A stretch of 64,000 bases of DNA from Promicromonospora thailandica (GCF_024171955.1 NZ_JAMTCS010000006.1:1-64000), one strand, 5' to 3'. Numbered from the stretch's first letter, positions 36,236-45,366 are shown. A program made the numbers and translations. The notes: generated from the sequence alone by a model not told the origin.

Positions 36236-36988
36236 GTGGGCACCGTCTTTTTCCTCCCCGGATCCACAGCAGCGGTCGTAGACTCGGCTGGTCCACGTAC
36301 TCCACATCCTGTGCCGGATGTGGAAACATCCGCCAGCAGAGAATCCCGTGGTGCAATGACAGGATCAAGGGAGGCCCTGCCCGACGTCGACGGGTCCGGT
36401 CTCACGCTCGGCGATCGCGCTGCGATCGCGCTGACCGAGTACCGCAACGGCAACCACCAGGCGCTCGGTGAGCTGGTCCGTGAGGCCACACCGCTGCTCT
36501 GGCACACGGTGCGGGCGCAGGGGGTCGAGCAGGACACCGCCGAGGACGTGGTCCAGAGCACGTGGGTGGCCCTCGTACGACATGCGGACACCATCGCCGA
36601 GCCGAAGGCCGTGCTGAAGTGGCTCCTGGTCACGGCGAAGCGCGCCGCCTGGGAGGCCGTGCGCAAGCACCGCGACGACGAGAAGCGGCGTACCGAGCTC
36701 CCGGACGACAGTCCGGAGCACCCGACGTCGTTGCCCGCCAAGGACCCGCTGCCCGACGCGCAGGTGCTGCGCGACGAGCGCGACCGCATCCTGTGGACGT
36801 CGCTCCAGAAACTTCCCGGACGCTGCCAAGAGCTGCTGCGTCTGGTCTCGCTCGCCGACCGGCCGGACTACCGGTACATCTCGGCGGCGATCGGAATGCC
36901 GATGGGCTCCATCGGCTCGACCCGTGGCCGCTGCTTGGCGAAGCTGCGCACCATCCTCGACGAGCAGGGGGACTTCTCGTGGACCTGA
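36236..36988 (+). CDS. Sigma-70-family (ECF-like) RNA polymerase sigma factor
   Basis: The factor has 250 residues from GTG 36236, which has GAGAGGAG 6 nt upstream; an in-frame ATG at 36356 would give 210. Region 2 is DTAEDVVQSTWVALVRHAD with KWLLVTAKRAAWEAVRKHR, and region 4 is LPGRCQELLRLVSLADRPDY to GSIGSTRGRCLAKLRTIL. Region 3 is absent, as in ECF sigma factors. No membrane anti-sigma gene is adjacent. It overlaps the next gene by 10 bp. It probably directs RNA polymerase to promoters of the downstream protease genes, although this is inference. Confidence 0.88.
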   Translation: MGTVFFLPGSTAAVVDSAGPRTPHPVPDVETSASRESRGAMTGSREALPDVDGSGLTLGDRAAIALTEYRNGNHQALGELVREATPLLWHTVRAQGVEQDTAEDVVQSTWVALVRHADTIAEPKAVLKWLLVTAKRAAWEAVRKHRDDEKRRTELPDDSPEHPTSLPAKDPLPDAQVLRDERDRILWTSLQKLPGRCQELLRLVSLADRPDYRYISAAIGMPMGSIGSTRGRCLAKLRTILDEQGDFSWT

Positions 36989-37539
36989 CGCCGGAACCGA
37001 ACAAGGACGACGAGGCCGTGGGGGACCTGTCGTTCGACCCGAAGGGCGTCCTCGACGCCGGGGACGGAGCCGTGCTGACCCGCCTCGCCCACCTGGTGGA
37101 GGCGGCCGACCCGGTGCCGGACGACCTCGTGGAGCGCTCGCTCTTCGCGATCACCCTGGCGGGCCTCGAGGCCGAGATGATGGAGGCGGTCTACCTCGAC
37201 GCGCCGCTCGCGGGCGTCCGGGGGGCCGCCGCAGCAGCACGCGCCGACGACACCGCGCCCGCCGAGGCGAAGACCATCACCTTCACGCACGACTCGCTGA
37301 CCGTGATGATCAGCCTGTCGCCGGCCGCCGGCGGCAAGGTGCGCATCGACGGCTGGGCCGCTCCGGCCGCAGGCCTGTCGGTGGAGCTGCACCGTCCGGG
37401 GGTCGACGTCGTCACGACAGCCTCCGACGAGGACGGGCGGTTCGCCTTCGAGGCGGTCGAACGCGGGCGGGCGAGCCTGGTGGTCCGCCGGATCGACGGC
37501 GGGGGCGGGGCTGTGAGCACGCCGGTCATCGAGCTCTGA
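36979..37539 (+). CDS. Hypothetical protein with carboxypeptidase-regulatory-like region
   Basis: The 186-residue protein starts at GTG 36979 inside the sigma gene (AGGGGG 8 nt upstream), so the two are translationally coupled. The N-terminal part (about 40-80) is helical: VPDDLVERSLFAITLAGLEA. The C-terminal part (about 100-186) looks like a small beta-sandwich: ITFTHDSLTVMISL, KVRIDGWAAPA, DEDGRFAFEAV. There is no signal peptide or membrane helix. Similar proteins are known to me next to actinobacterial sigma/CHAT genes. A role as a soluble regulator of the sigma factor is possible but unproven. Confidence 0.7.
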   Translation: MDLTPEPNKDDEAVGDLSFDPKGVLDAGDGAVLTRLAHLVEAADPVPDDLVERSLFAITLAGLEAEMMEAVYLDAPLAGVRGAAAAARADDTAPAEAKTITFTHDSLTVMISLSPAAGGKVRIDGWAAPAAGLSVELHRPGVDVVTTASDEDGRFAFEAVERGRASLVVRRIDGGGGAVSTPVIEL

Positions 37540-37646
37540 GCCACCGGCCCCGGGGCGCATCAAGAACGCACGAGAGCACGCCAGGCCTGGCCGCACAGGG
37601 CGGTGGGGTCTGTTGAGCATGCCTATCGACAGAGAGGTATAGAGTT

Positions 37647-39194
37647 GTGAGTGAGTCGATGCCTGAGGGTGAGCTGCGGGTTCGGGATCATGCGGGGACG
37701 TGGTGTCGCGTGCGGGATCTCGACCCCGTGCGGGCTTCGTCCCGGCGTACAGGTCGGCTGATGCCCACGAGATATGTGGCGGACCGGCTGATCGTCCGCG
37801 TCGGCGAGGACCTTGAGAACGACGTGGTCATGGGGGCGATCCGGGAGCGTGCGGCCGCGCACGGCCTCGAGCTGGAGGAGACGGCGTTCGCCGAGGCGGC
37901 GTGGCGGGGCGACGGGTCCGGCCCGTTCGGCCCGCGGCCGGGCGTTGCCTTCCGGGTTGCCGCGACGGAGGAGGGCGCATCTCGCACCGACGTGTGGGAT
38001 CTGCTCGACGAAGTGGCGGACTCGGTCGGCGACGAGGACCGCCGGCGGGTGTCCCTGGACCATGTGCTCACGGGACATACGAAGTGGCAGGGTCACGGGC
38101 GCCCGATCGGGCGCGAACCTGCCGTCTTCCTCGGCCCTGCGCCGCGGCGGACGCGGTCCGACGGCGACTCCCCGCTCACTACGGCGGACGGCACTGCCCG
38201 GCCGGTCGTCGCGGTCCTCGACTCGGGCATCGGCGCTCACCCCTGGTTCGACGAGCCGACCGCCGTGGTCCTCCGAGGCGCGAACCTGGACGGAGAGCCG
38301 ATCGGGACAGCGGCAGAGGACGAGCCGTTGTACGACTCGGAGGTGCGCGGTCGCCGGCGCGACGACGCTGCCTACCTGGACACCTATGCGGGACACGGCA
38401 CCTTCATCGCCGGCGTCGTCCACCAGGTCAGTCCCGATGCCGCGATCATGCCCGTGCGCATCTTCGGTGGCGACGGCCGGGTCCGGGAGTGGGACATCGC
38501 GCACACGCTGGAAAAGCTCCTCGAGTTCCACCGCCGCGGCGTCGCAGGTGTCGACGGCTGCTGGCCGGTCGATGTCGTCGTGCTGAGCGGTGGATTCTAT
38601 GCCGAGCGACCGGAGGACGACGAGGACTACGACGGTGTGCTCCGTGGCCGGCTCAGGGACCTCCGGCGGGCCGGTGTGCTCGTCGTCGTGTCCGCGGGGA
38701 ACGACGGTTCCACCCGTCCGATCTTCCCTGCTGCATGGGCGCCCCGTGTCCGGCGGACGCCGAACGGCGCCGTCCAGGTGGGTAGCGGCGAGGTCTCTGC
38801 GCACTACACGCCCCTGCTTCCGGTGACGGGGCAGAACCCCGACGGCACTCTGTCGGACTTCAGCAACGACGGGCCGTGGGTCGTCGCGGTCCGTCCCGGA
38901 TCGAACGTGCTGAGCGCGATGCCGACCACCTTTGACGGTGCCGAGGTTCCGTTGCAGAGCGGAGACGGCCTGCGCCGGACCGTGGACCCTGACAACTTCG
39001 CCAGCGGGTTCGGCCTGTGGAGTGGTACCTCGTTCGCAGCGCCGGTGCTGGCGGGTGAGCTGGCAGCAGCGCTCCTGCGGGAACGTGAAGAGGCACAGGT
39101 CGCGCCGACCGATTTCGACGGGCGCGTGTCCGCTGCGTGGCGCGCCGTCGTGGAGGTGGGGGATCTCTATGCGGAGCCTCCGGTGACCGACTGA
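37647..39194 (+). CDS. Cytoplasmic S8 (subtilisin-family) serine protease
   Basis: The 515-residue protein has the full subtilase triad: Asp192 (VAVLDSGIGAHPWF), His250 (AGHGTFIAGVVH) and Ser462 (SGTSFAAPVLAGE), plus the oxyanion Asn in VSAGNDGS. No signal peptide or membrane segment is seen. The N-terminal 180 residues include a possible inhibitor-like or regulatory domain (RYVADRLIVRVG). The start is GTG 37647 or ATG 37659. TATAGA/TAGAGT boxes lie just upstream (37638-37645), hinting at a leaderless or short-leader mRNA. Third-codon GC is visibly lower than in neighbouring core genes. It precedes two CHAT proteases. Confidence 0.9.
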   Translation: MSESMPEGELRVRDHAGTWCRVRDLDPVRASSRRTGRLMPTRYVADRLIVRVGEDLENDVVMGAIRERAAAHGLELEETAFAEAAWRGDGSGPFGPRPGVAFRVAATEEGASRTDVWDLLDEVADSVGDEDRRRVSLDHVLTGHTKWQGHGRPIGREPAVFLGPAPRRTRSDGDSPLTTADGTARPVVAVLDSGIGAHPWFDEPTAVVLRGANLDGEPIGTAAEDEPLYDSEVRGRRRDDAAYLDTYAGHGTFIAGVVHQVSPDAAIMPVRIFGGDGRVREWDIAHTLEKLLEFHRRGVAGVDGCWPVDVVVLSGGFYAERPEDDEDYDGVLRGRLRDLRRAGVLVVVSAGNDGSTRPIFPAAWAPRVRRTPNGAVQVGSGEVSAHYTPLLPVTGQNPDGTLSDFSNDGPWVVAVRPGSNVLSAMPTTFDGAEVPLQSGDGLRRTVDPDNFASGFGLWSGTSFAAPVLAGELAAALLREREEAQVAPTDFDGRVSAAWRAVVEVGDLYAEPPVTD

Positions 39195-39219
39195 CCGCTG
39201 GTAGGTAGTGTGGTGCCGC

Positions 39220-41817
39220 GTGAACCCCGTGGACTGGGACGACCTCGAGCGGCGTTACGCAGGCGCTCGCACACTGAACGACCAGTACCAGGCTGTCGAG
39301 GCATTGTCAGCGTTCCGGTCTCTCGTCGCGGAGCTGGCTGACACCACCGCCCATTCTCTGTACGAGAACGAGACGCGGTCGCGCCTTCTGGTGCGCTCGC
39401 GTCTCGGCCTCGCCCTGGCCACGTACGAGAACACCGTCGATCTCGAGATGACGACGTCGATGCTGGACAGGGCGGCAGACGAGGCCGAAGCGGCCCCGGA
39501 GTCGATCCGCAGGGGGCTCGTCGGCCTGGTCTCGGGTCAGCGCGGGGTCATCCTCATGCGCAGCGGACAGTTCGGCGCCAGCCTGCCGGCGATCTCGGCG
39601 TCGCTGGCCGCGCACGACGAGGACGACCTGCGCAGCCGTGCGATCGATCATCTGAACCGGGGCGTCGCCCTGATCCAGATCGGACGCCTGGGCGAAGCCC
39701 TCGAGGACCTGGAATGGGCCCGTCGGCTGGCGGAGGAAGACCGCAATGCCAGGACCCAGTCGTTCGCACTCCACAACCTCGGCTACGTACGGCACCTCAT
39801 GGGCGATCTTCCCGGAGCGCTGATGGCCATGGAGGACGCACTCGCGGCGCTGCCGGACGAGAGCACTGCCATCGACCGTCTGGGGCGGGCCGAGGTCCTC
39901 TTCGAGGGTGGTCTCGTCGCCGCTGCGGAGGAGCTGCTCACGACGACCATCCCGGATCTCGCAGCGGCGAGACTACGGCCGGAGCGAGCCGAGGCGGAGT
40001 ACTACCGCGCCAAGTGCCTGTTGATCCTGAATCGCTTCGAGGAAGCGGCGCGTCTGGCGGCAACCGCGCGTCGCCACTACGAGCGGGTGGGGCACGAGGC
40101 GCGTGCGGTCCTCGCCAGAGTTCTGGAGCTCGAGGCGATGCTCGAACCAGCGCGGCGGAGCCCGACACTCGCCCGCACGGCACGTCGCCGCGCGACGTCG
40201 GCACTCGTCGTTGCGCAGGAGGGAGACACTGCCGGTCCGGTGCTGGGACTCGACCCGGGGCACGCCGCTCGTCTCGTCGCGGTGCAGTGGTTCCTCCGGG
40301 CCGGAGACGTCGATGCTGCCCAGACAGCGCTTGCGCAGCTGCCGCGCCGTCTGACGACGGCACCGTTGTCGCTGCGTATCCAGCACTACACCGCGCAGGC
40401 CGAGCTGGCGTTCGCGACCGGGGACCGCGCCAAGGGCGTGCGCGCCGTGCGTTCCGGCCTGTCACTGCTCGCCGACCATCGCAGCAGGCTCGGTTCGGTC
40501 GAGTCGGTCACGGCGGCGGCCGCGCACGGCGTGGACCTCACGCGTCTCGACGTCGAGGCCGCAGCGCGGAGCCGCCGTCCTGCCGCGCTCTTCGATGCCC
40601 TCGAACGCGGTCGCGCGACCTTCGCCGGCACGGGCCGGGTCACGCCTCCGGAGGATCCGGAGGCTGCGGCGCTCCTGACCGAGGCGCGCGGCCTGCTGGC
40701 CAAGGCCCGGGAGATCGGGGCCGCCAACCCGAGGGAGCGTGAGCGCCTGACGCGCCGTGCGGCACGCATCCAGGACGAGGTGCGGGAACGTTCCTGGCGG
40801 CACGCGGGCAACGCGGGAGCGGTACAGCGCCCGGTCACCTCGAAGGAGCTGCGCGCCGTCCTGGACCGGCGGTCCGACGACACGACGGTCGTCGCGAACT
40901 ACCTGGTCATGGACGGCATGCTGCGCTGCGTCAGGGTCGACGCCCAGGGCGTCACCTCCTACGACGTCGCGCCGGAGAAGACGATCACGGAGAGCGTCCG
41001 CCGACTGGGTGCCGACTTCGCCATGGCGGCCAACCACCTCATCCCGCCCCCGCTGCGCGCCGCGGCGCGTGCGTCCCTGGAGCGCAACCTCAAGACGATC
41101 GACGACCTGCTCCTCGTCCCGCTGGCAGCCCAGGGTGACCTCTACATCGTCGCCCGCGAACCGCTGCTCAGCGTCCCCTGGTCCTCGCTGCCGTCCCGCA
41201 GCGGCCTCCGCACGGCCGTGAACTCACACGTCGCCAGGGGTAGGGCGCACGCCCGCCCCTCCGGCAAGCGCCGCCTCCTCGCCGCCGCCGGCCCCGGCGT
41301 CGAGCACGGCACCGCCGAGGCGCGCGCCGTGGGGGAGCAGTGGCCGGGTGCAACCGTGCTGACCGGCGAGGACGCCGTCACCGAGCGCGTCCGCACGGCG
41401 CTCGCCACGCACGACGTCGTGCACCTCGCGACGCACGGCCAGCACGACGCCGACAACCCGCTCTTCGCGAGCATCGACCTTGCCGACGGCCCGCTGTTCG
41501 CCCACGAGCTCGACGGCACCCCGCTGCCCGGCTCCGTGGTGATCCTGTCGTCCTGCGAGGTCGGCGGATCCACGCAGGTGCTCGGCGGCGAGCTCCTCGG
41601 CCTCACGTCGGTCCTCCTGCGCCTCGGCGCCCGCGCCGTCATCGCGTCGGTCGCCAAGCTCTCCGACGAGCTGGCCGCCCGTGTCATGCCGCGCCTGCAC
41701 GCTCACCTGCGCGAGACGGACGACCCGGAGGCGGCGCTCGCGGCGGCGCTGGCCGACGTCGCGGAGCCCGTTCCCCTCGTCTGCTTCAGCTCGGTGGAAG
41801 GTCTCAGCGCCGACTGA
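39220..41817 (+). CDS. TPR-like/CHAT-domain caspase-like protease, paralogue 1
   Basis: The 865-residue protein has an N-terminal two-thirds built of helical TPR-like repeats (for example LNRGVALIQIGRLGEALEDL and LHNLGYVRHLMGDLPGALMA). Residues about 620-865 form a CHAT peptidase domain with His739 (HLATHGQHD) and Cys779 (VVILSSCEVGG), both catalytic positions intact. It is cytoplasmic. GTG 39220 is chosen because TAGTGT (a TANNNT box, 39206-39211) lies 8 nt upstream and because it makes the protein exactly as long as its neighbour; GTG 39208 is in frame. It probably senses a partner through the repeats and cleaves a protein target. Confidence 0.9.
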   Translation: MNPVDWDDLERRYAGARTLNDQYQAVEALSAFRSLVAELADTTAHSLYENETRSRLLVRSRLGLALATYENTVDLEMTTSMLDRAADEAEAAPESIRRGLVGLVSGQRGVILMRSGQFGASLPAISASLAAHDEDDLRSRAIDHLNRGVALIQIGRLGEALEDLEWARRLAEEDRNARTQSFALHNLGYVRHLMGDLPGALMAMEDALAALPDESTAIDRLGRAEVLFEGGLVAAAEELLTTTIPDLAAARLRPERAEAEYYRAKCLLILNRFEEAARLAATARRHYERVGHEARAVLARVLELEAMLEPARRSPTLARTARRRATSALVVAQEGDTAGPVLGLDPGHAARLVAVQWFLRAGDVDAAQTALAQLPRRLTTAPLSLRIQHYTAQAELAFATGDRAKGVRAVRSGLSLLADHRSRLGSVESVTAAAAHGVDLTRLDVEAAARSRRPAALFDALERGRATFAGTGRVTPPEDPEAAALLTEARGLLAKAREIGAANPRERERLTRRAARIQDEVRERSWRHAGNAGAVQRPVTSKELRAVLDRRSDDTTVVANYLVMDGMLRCVRVDAQGVTSYDVAPEKTITESVRRLGADFAMAANHLIPPPLRAAARASLERNLKTIDDLLLVPLAAQGDLYIVAREPLLSVPWSSLPSRSGLRTAVNSHVARGRAHARPSGKRRLLAAAGPGVEHGTAEARAVGEQWPGATVLTGEDAVTERVRTALATHDVVHLATHGQHDADNPLFASIDLADGPLFAHELDGTPLPGSVVILSSCEVGGSTQVLGGELLGLTSVLLRLGARAVIASVAKLSDELAARVMPRLHAHLRETDDPEAALAAALADVAEPVPLVCFSSVEGLSAD

Positions 41818-41936
41818 TCCGTCTGCATATACAGCACTGACCTGCGCGGTTGCACTCACCGGTGACACGGCGCCCCACGTCCCGCTATCGTTCCCGCCCG
41901 ATACCCCGAGGGGGCACCAGGAGACAGGGGACGCGC

Positions 41937-44534
41937 ATGTGGCCGGAACTCGCGGACGAGCTGGCGGCCGCCCGCGAGCTCAACTCCCGGTCGCGGCCCG
42001 GCGACGCCCTGCCCCGGTTTCGCGCCGTGCTCGACCGGCTCCGCACCGTCGACCTCGCGGACCTCGACCCCGCCGACCGCGAACGCTGGTCCGAGGGCAT
42101 GGTCCGCGGCCTGGTGGGGGAGGCCGTCGCCGTCCACGCCATCGAGGACACCCTCGACAAGCCGCTCGCCCTGCTCGAGGACGCCGACGCCCGCGCCGAC
42201 TCCGCGCCGGCGCGGGTGCGCCGGGTGCTCGCCGCCGTCGTCGACGGGACGCGCGGGCTCCTGCTCCAGCGCGCCGGCCGCCTGCACGAGGCCACCGCCG
42301 CCTTCGACCGCGTGCTCGCCGTCGCGGACCGCCTCCCGGTGCGTGACCGGACGAGCGCTCTGCTCAACCGGGGCGCCGCCGCGATCGAGCTCGGCCGGCT
42401 CGATCGGGCGCTCGCCGACTTCGACGCCTGCCACGAGCAGGCCATGGGCGCCGACCTCGCGGGGATCGCCTCGCTCGCCCTGCACAACACCGGCTTCGTC
42501 CGGTACGCGCTCGGCGACCTCCCCGGCGCGCTCCGGGCCATGGCCGCCGCCCGCGCCGTCGACCCCGAGCGGGCCGACGGCGTGCTCGACATCGGTCGTG
42601 GCGCCGTGCTCTACGAGGCCGGCCTGCTCGAGGAGGCCGAGCAGGTGCTCACCCAGGCCATCTCCCGCATGGTCGTGCCGGGCCGCGCCCACCACCGCGC
42701 CGAGGCCGAGTACTTCCGGGCTCGCTGCCTGCTCGCGCTGCACCGGTGGGACGAGGCACGCACCGGCGCGGCGTTCGCGCGGCGGTACTACGCGGGCGTC
42801 GGGCACCCGCAGCGGGCCGCCATCGCCCGCGTGGCCGAGCTCGAGGCGATCCTCCTGCCCGTCCGTCGCGGCGAGGTGCCCGTGCCCGAGGACGCACGCC
42901 GGCACGCCGAGCAGGCCGTGGGGGCGGCGGAGGCCGGGGACGAGGTGGACCCGCTGCTCGGCCAGCGACCCGGCCTGACCGGCCGGTTCGTCGCCGCGCA
43001 GTGGTACCTCCTCGCCGACGACGTCGCGGCGGCCCGCGCCGTGCTCGACGACCTCCCCGCCAGGATCGACGAGGCGCCGCTCTCCACGCGGATCCAGCGG
43101 CAGACGGTCCTCGCCCAGATCGCGTTCGCCTCGGGCGACCGCGACGCCGGCATCGAGGCGGTGACCGCCGGCCTGCGGCTGCTCGCCGACCACCGCATGG
43201 GCCTCGGGTCGCTCGAGTCGGTGACGGCGGCCGCCGTGCACGGCGTCGACCTGCAGTGGACCGACGTCCGTGCCGCCCTCGCCTCCGGGCGTCCCGACTG
43301 GATCTTCGAGGCCGTGGAACGCGGCCGCGCCACCTTCGCGGGCATGGGCGGCACCGCGGCCCCCGACGAGCCCGCCGTCGGCGCGCTCGTCACCGAGGCA
43401 CGCGGCCTCGTCGCCCGGGCCCGCACGCTCGGTGCCAAGGACGCGGCCGTCGAGCGGGCCCAGCTCTTCGACCGGTCCCGCCGGCTCCTCGCCGTCGCCC
43501 GCGAACGCGCCTGGCACCGCACCGGCGCGGAGGAGGGCGTCGTCAAGGAACGCCCCGCCCGGGCCGAGGAGGTCCGCGCGCTCCTCGCGGCCCGCGACGA
43601 CGGCGCGGTGCTGGCCAACTTCCTCGTCGTCGACGGCGTGCTGCGCTGTGTCCGCATCGACGCGCACGGCGCACGGCTGCTCGAGCTCGGCCCCCTGTCC
43701 GACGTCACCGAACGGGTCGCCCGCACCCGCGCCGACCTCGGCGTGTGCGTCAACGACCTGGTACCGCCCGCCCTGCGCGCCGCCGCCCGCCGTTCCCTCG
43801 ACCGCAACCTCGCCGTGCTCGACACCCTGCTCGCCGTACCCCTCCAGGCCGGCGGCTCGCTGTACGTCGCGGGCCGCGACCCCGTCATCGGCGTGCCCTG
43901 GACCGCGCTCCCGTCCCGTCGCGGCCGGCGCACCACCCTGCGCACCTACGTGGCCCACGGCCGGACGCCCGCCCGCCCCGGCGCGCGCCACCGCCTGCTC
44001 GCCGCCCACGGCCCCGGCGTGACGCTCGGCGCGAGCGAGGTCCTCGCAGTCGGGCGCACCTGGCCCGGAGCGACCGTCCTCACCGGCGCCACCGCGACCG
44101 CGGACGCCGTCCGCACCGCGCTCGCCACGCACGACGTCGTCCACCTCGCGACGCACGGCAGGCACGACGCCGACAACCCGCTCTTCGCGAGCATCGACCT
44201 CGCCGACGGCCCGCTGTTCGCCCACGAGCTCGACAGCACGCGACTGCCCGGCTCCGTCGTGATCCTGTCCGCGTGCGAGGTCGGCGGCTCCTCGCAGGTC
44301 GTGGGCGGCGAGGTGCTCGGCCTGACGTCCGTCCTGCTACGGCTCGGCGCCCGCGCCGTCGTCGCCGCCGTCGCCCCGCTCTCCGACGCCGCGGCCGCGC
44401 GCGTCATGCCGCGCCTCCACGAGCACCTGCGGGTCACCGACGACCCGGAGGCCGCCCTGGCGGCGGCGCTCGCGGACGAGCCGGAACCCGTACCGCTCGT
44501 GTGCTTCGGGTCGTTGGAGGGCCTGGAACGCTGA
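41937..44534 (+). CDS. TPR-like/CHAT-domain caspase-like protease, paralogue 2
   Basis: The 865-residue paralogue of the preceding gene has matching architecture: helical repeats (LNRGAAAIELGRLDRALADF, LHNTGFVRYALGDLPGALRA) and a C-terminal CHAT domain with His740 (HLATHGRHD) and Cys780 (VVILSACEVGG). The start at ATG 41937 has AGGGG 6 nt upstream. A GTGACA/TATCGT promoter (41862-41891) lies in the 119-bp gap, so it may be transcribed separately. Third-codon GC is much higher than in the first two-thirds of paralogue 1, yet the protease-domain DNA is almost identical, suggesting recombination. Confidence 0.9.
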   Translation: MWPELADELAAARELNSRSRPGDALPRFRAVLDRLRTVDLADLDPADRERWSEGMVRGLVGEAVAVHAIEDTLDKPLALLEDADARADSAPARVRRVLAAVVDGTRGLLLQRAGRLHEATAAFDRVLAVADRLPVRDRTSALLNRGAAAIELGRLDRALADFDACHEQAMGADLAGIASLALHNTGFVRYALGDLPGALRAMAAARAVDPERADGVLDIGRGAVLYEAGLLEEAEQVLTQAISRMVVPGRAHHRAEAEYFRARCLLALHRWDEARTGAAFARRYYAGVGHPQRAAIARVAELEAILLPVRRGEVPVPEDARRHAEQAVGAAEAGDEVDPLLGQRPGLTGRFVAAQWYLLADDVAAARAVLDDLPARIDEAPLSTRIQRQTVLAQIAFASGDRDAGIEAVTAGLRLLADHRMGLGSLESVTAAAVHGVDLQWTDVRAALASGRPDWIFEAVERGRATFAGMGGTAAPDEPAVGALVTEARGLVARARTLGAKDAAVERAQLFDRSRRLLAVARERAWHRTGAEEGVVKERPARAEEVRALLAARDDGAVLANFLVVDGVLRCVRIDAHGARLLELGPLSDVTERVARTRADLGVCVNDLVPPALRAAARRSLDRNLAVLDTLLAVPLQAGGSLYVAGRDPVIGVPWTALPSRRGRRTTLRTYVAHGRTPARPGARHRLLAAHGPGVTLGASEVLAVGRTWPGATVLTGATATADAVRTALATHDVVHLATHGRHDADNPLFASIDLADGPLFAHELDSTRLPGSVVILSACEVGGSSQVVGGEVLGLTSVLLRLGARAVVAAVAPLSDAAAARVMPRLHEHLRVTDDPEAALAAALADEPEPVPLVCFGSLEGLER

Positions 44535-44594
44535 CCTTGCGCGCGTGTGGCGCAGGCAACCCGCCTCGATGTCACGACCGCGCGTCCGATCGTG

Positions 44595-44768
44595 TAATCT
44601 TCTCGGGTAACCCAAGACCGCCGGTCGTCCGACGCTGCCCGCTCCTCGGAGCATCAGGGTGGCAGAAGACCGAAGTCCCGTGAGAGCGGGGGCCTGCGCA
44701 GGTGACGAACTCGAGTGCGGCCCTGCCGTGCAGACCGAGCCCCGTGCGCCTGCGCCGGGGCTCTTTTC
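44595..44768 (+). promoter_or_regulatory. rplJ (L10) leader with -10 box and attenuator
   Basis: A TAATCT -10 box (44595-44600) begins a structured leader in the 301-bp gap before rplJ. Segments AGAAGACCGAAG, CCCGTGAGAGCGGGGG and CCTGCGCAGGTGACGAA (44653-44708) resemble the L10-binding leader. They are followed by a terminator hairpin (GAGCCCCG 44737-44744 with CGGGGCTC 44756-44763, then TTTT). This is the classic layout for L10-L12 autoregulation by premature termination. Confidence 0.75.
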
Positions 44769-44835
44769 TCGTTCCGGGGCCCGCCCGGGGCACGTCGCCC
44801 CAGGGGACGGTGGTACCACCACCGGAAGGATTGCC

Positions 44836-45366
44836 ATGGCGAGGCCGGACAAGGCAGCCGCTGTCGCAGAGCTCGCGGACAAGTTCCGCGACTCCAGCGC
44901 GGCCGTGCTGACCGAGTACCGCGGGCTCACCGTCGCGCAGCTCAAGGAGCTGCGTCGGTCGCTCAGCGGCAACGCAACCTACGCCGTGGTGAAGAACACG
45001 CTGACGGGGATCGCGGCCAAGGAGGCCGGTGTCGATGGTCTCGACGCCGACCTGAAGGGCCCCTCCGCCATCGCATTCGTGACCGGGGACCCGGTCGAGG
45101 CTGCGAAGGGTCTGCGTGACTTCGCCAAGGCGAACCCCGCACTGGTCATCAAGGGCGGCGTGCTCGACGGCCGCCCGATGTCCAGCGCGGAGATCACGAA
45201 GCTCGCGGACCTCGAGTCCCGCGAGGTTCTGCTGGCCAAGGTGGCCGGCGGTCTGAAGGCCACGCTCACGCGTGCCGCTTACGCCTTCACCGCCAAGCCC
45301 GCCCAGGTCGCCCGTGCCATCGATGCCCTGCGTCAGAAGCAGGAATCGGAGGGTGCTGCCGCCTGA
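44836..45366 (+). CDS. rplJ: 50S ribosomal protein L10
   Basis: The 176-residue protein forms the base of the L12 stalk. The N-terminal rRNA-binding region ([19 protein letters not shown]) and the C-terminal helix for L12 dimers are present. ATG 44836 follows GGAAGGA. It is paired with rplL and controlled by the upstream leader. Normally it lies close to rplA, but here 8.6 kb of other genes intervene. Confidence 0.98.
   Translation: MARPDKAAAVAELADKFRDSSAAVLTEYRGLTVAQLKELRRSLSGNATYAVVKNTLTGIAAKEAGVDGLDADLKGPSAIAFVTGDPVEAAKGLRDFAKANPALVIKGGVLDGRPMSSAEITKLADLESREVLLAKVAGGLKATLTRAAYAFTAKPAQVARAIDALRQKQESEGAAA

Noticed and set aside
36081-44835. The sigma/S8/CHAT cassette as a recently integrated mobile element
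   Set aside because: No integrase, transposase, att-like direct repeats or tRNA junction is visible at its borders, and gene insertions between rplA and rplJ are known in other actinobacteria. Horizontal origin remains possible but is not shown.
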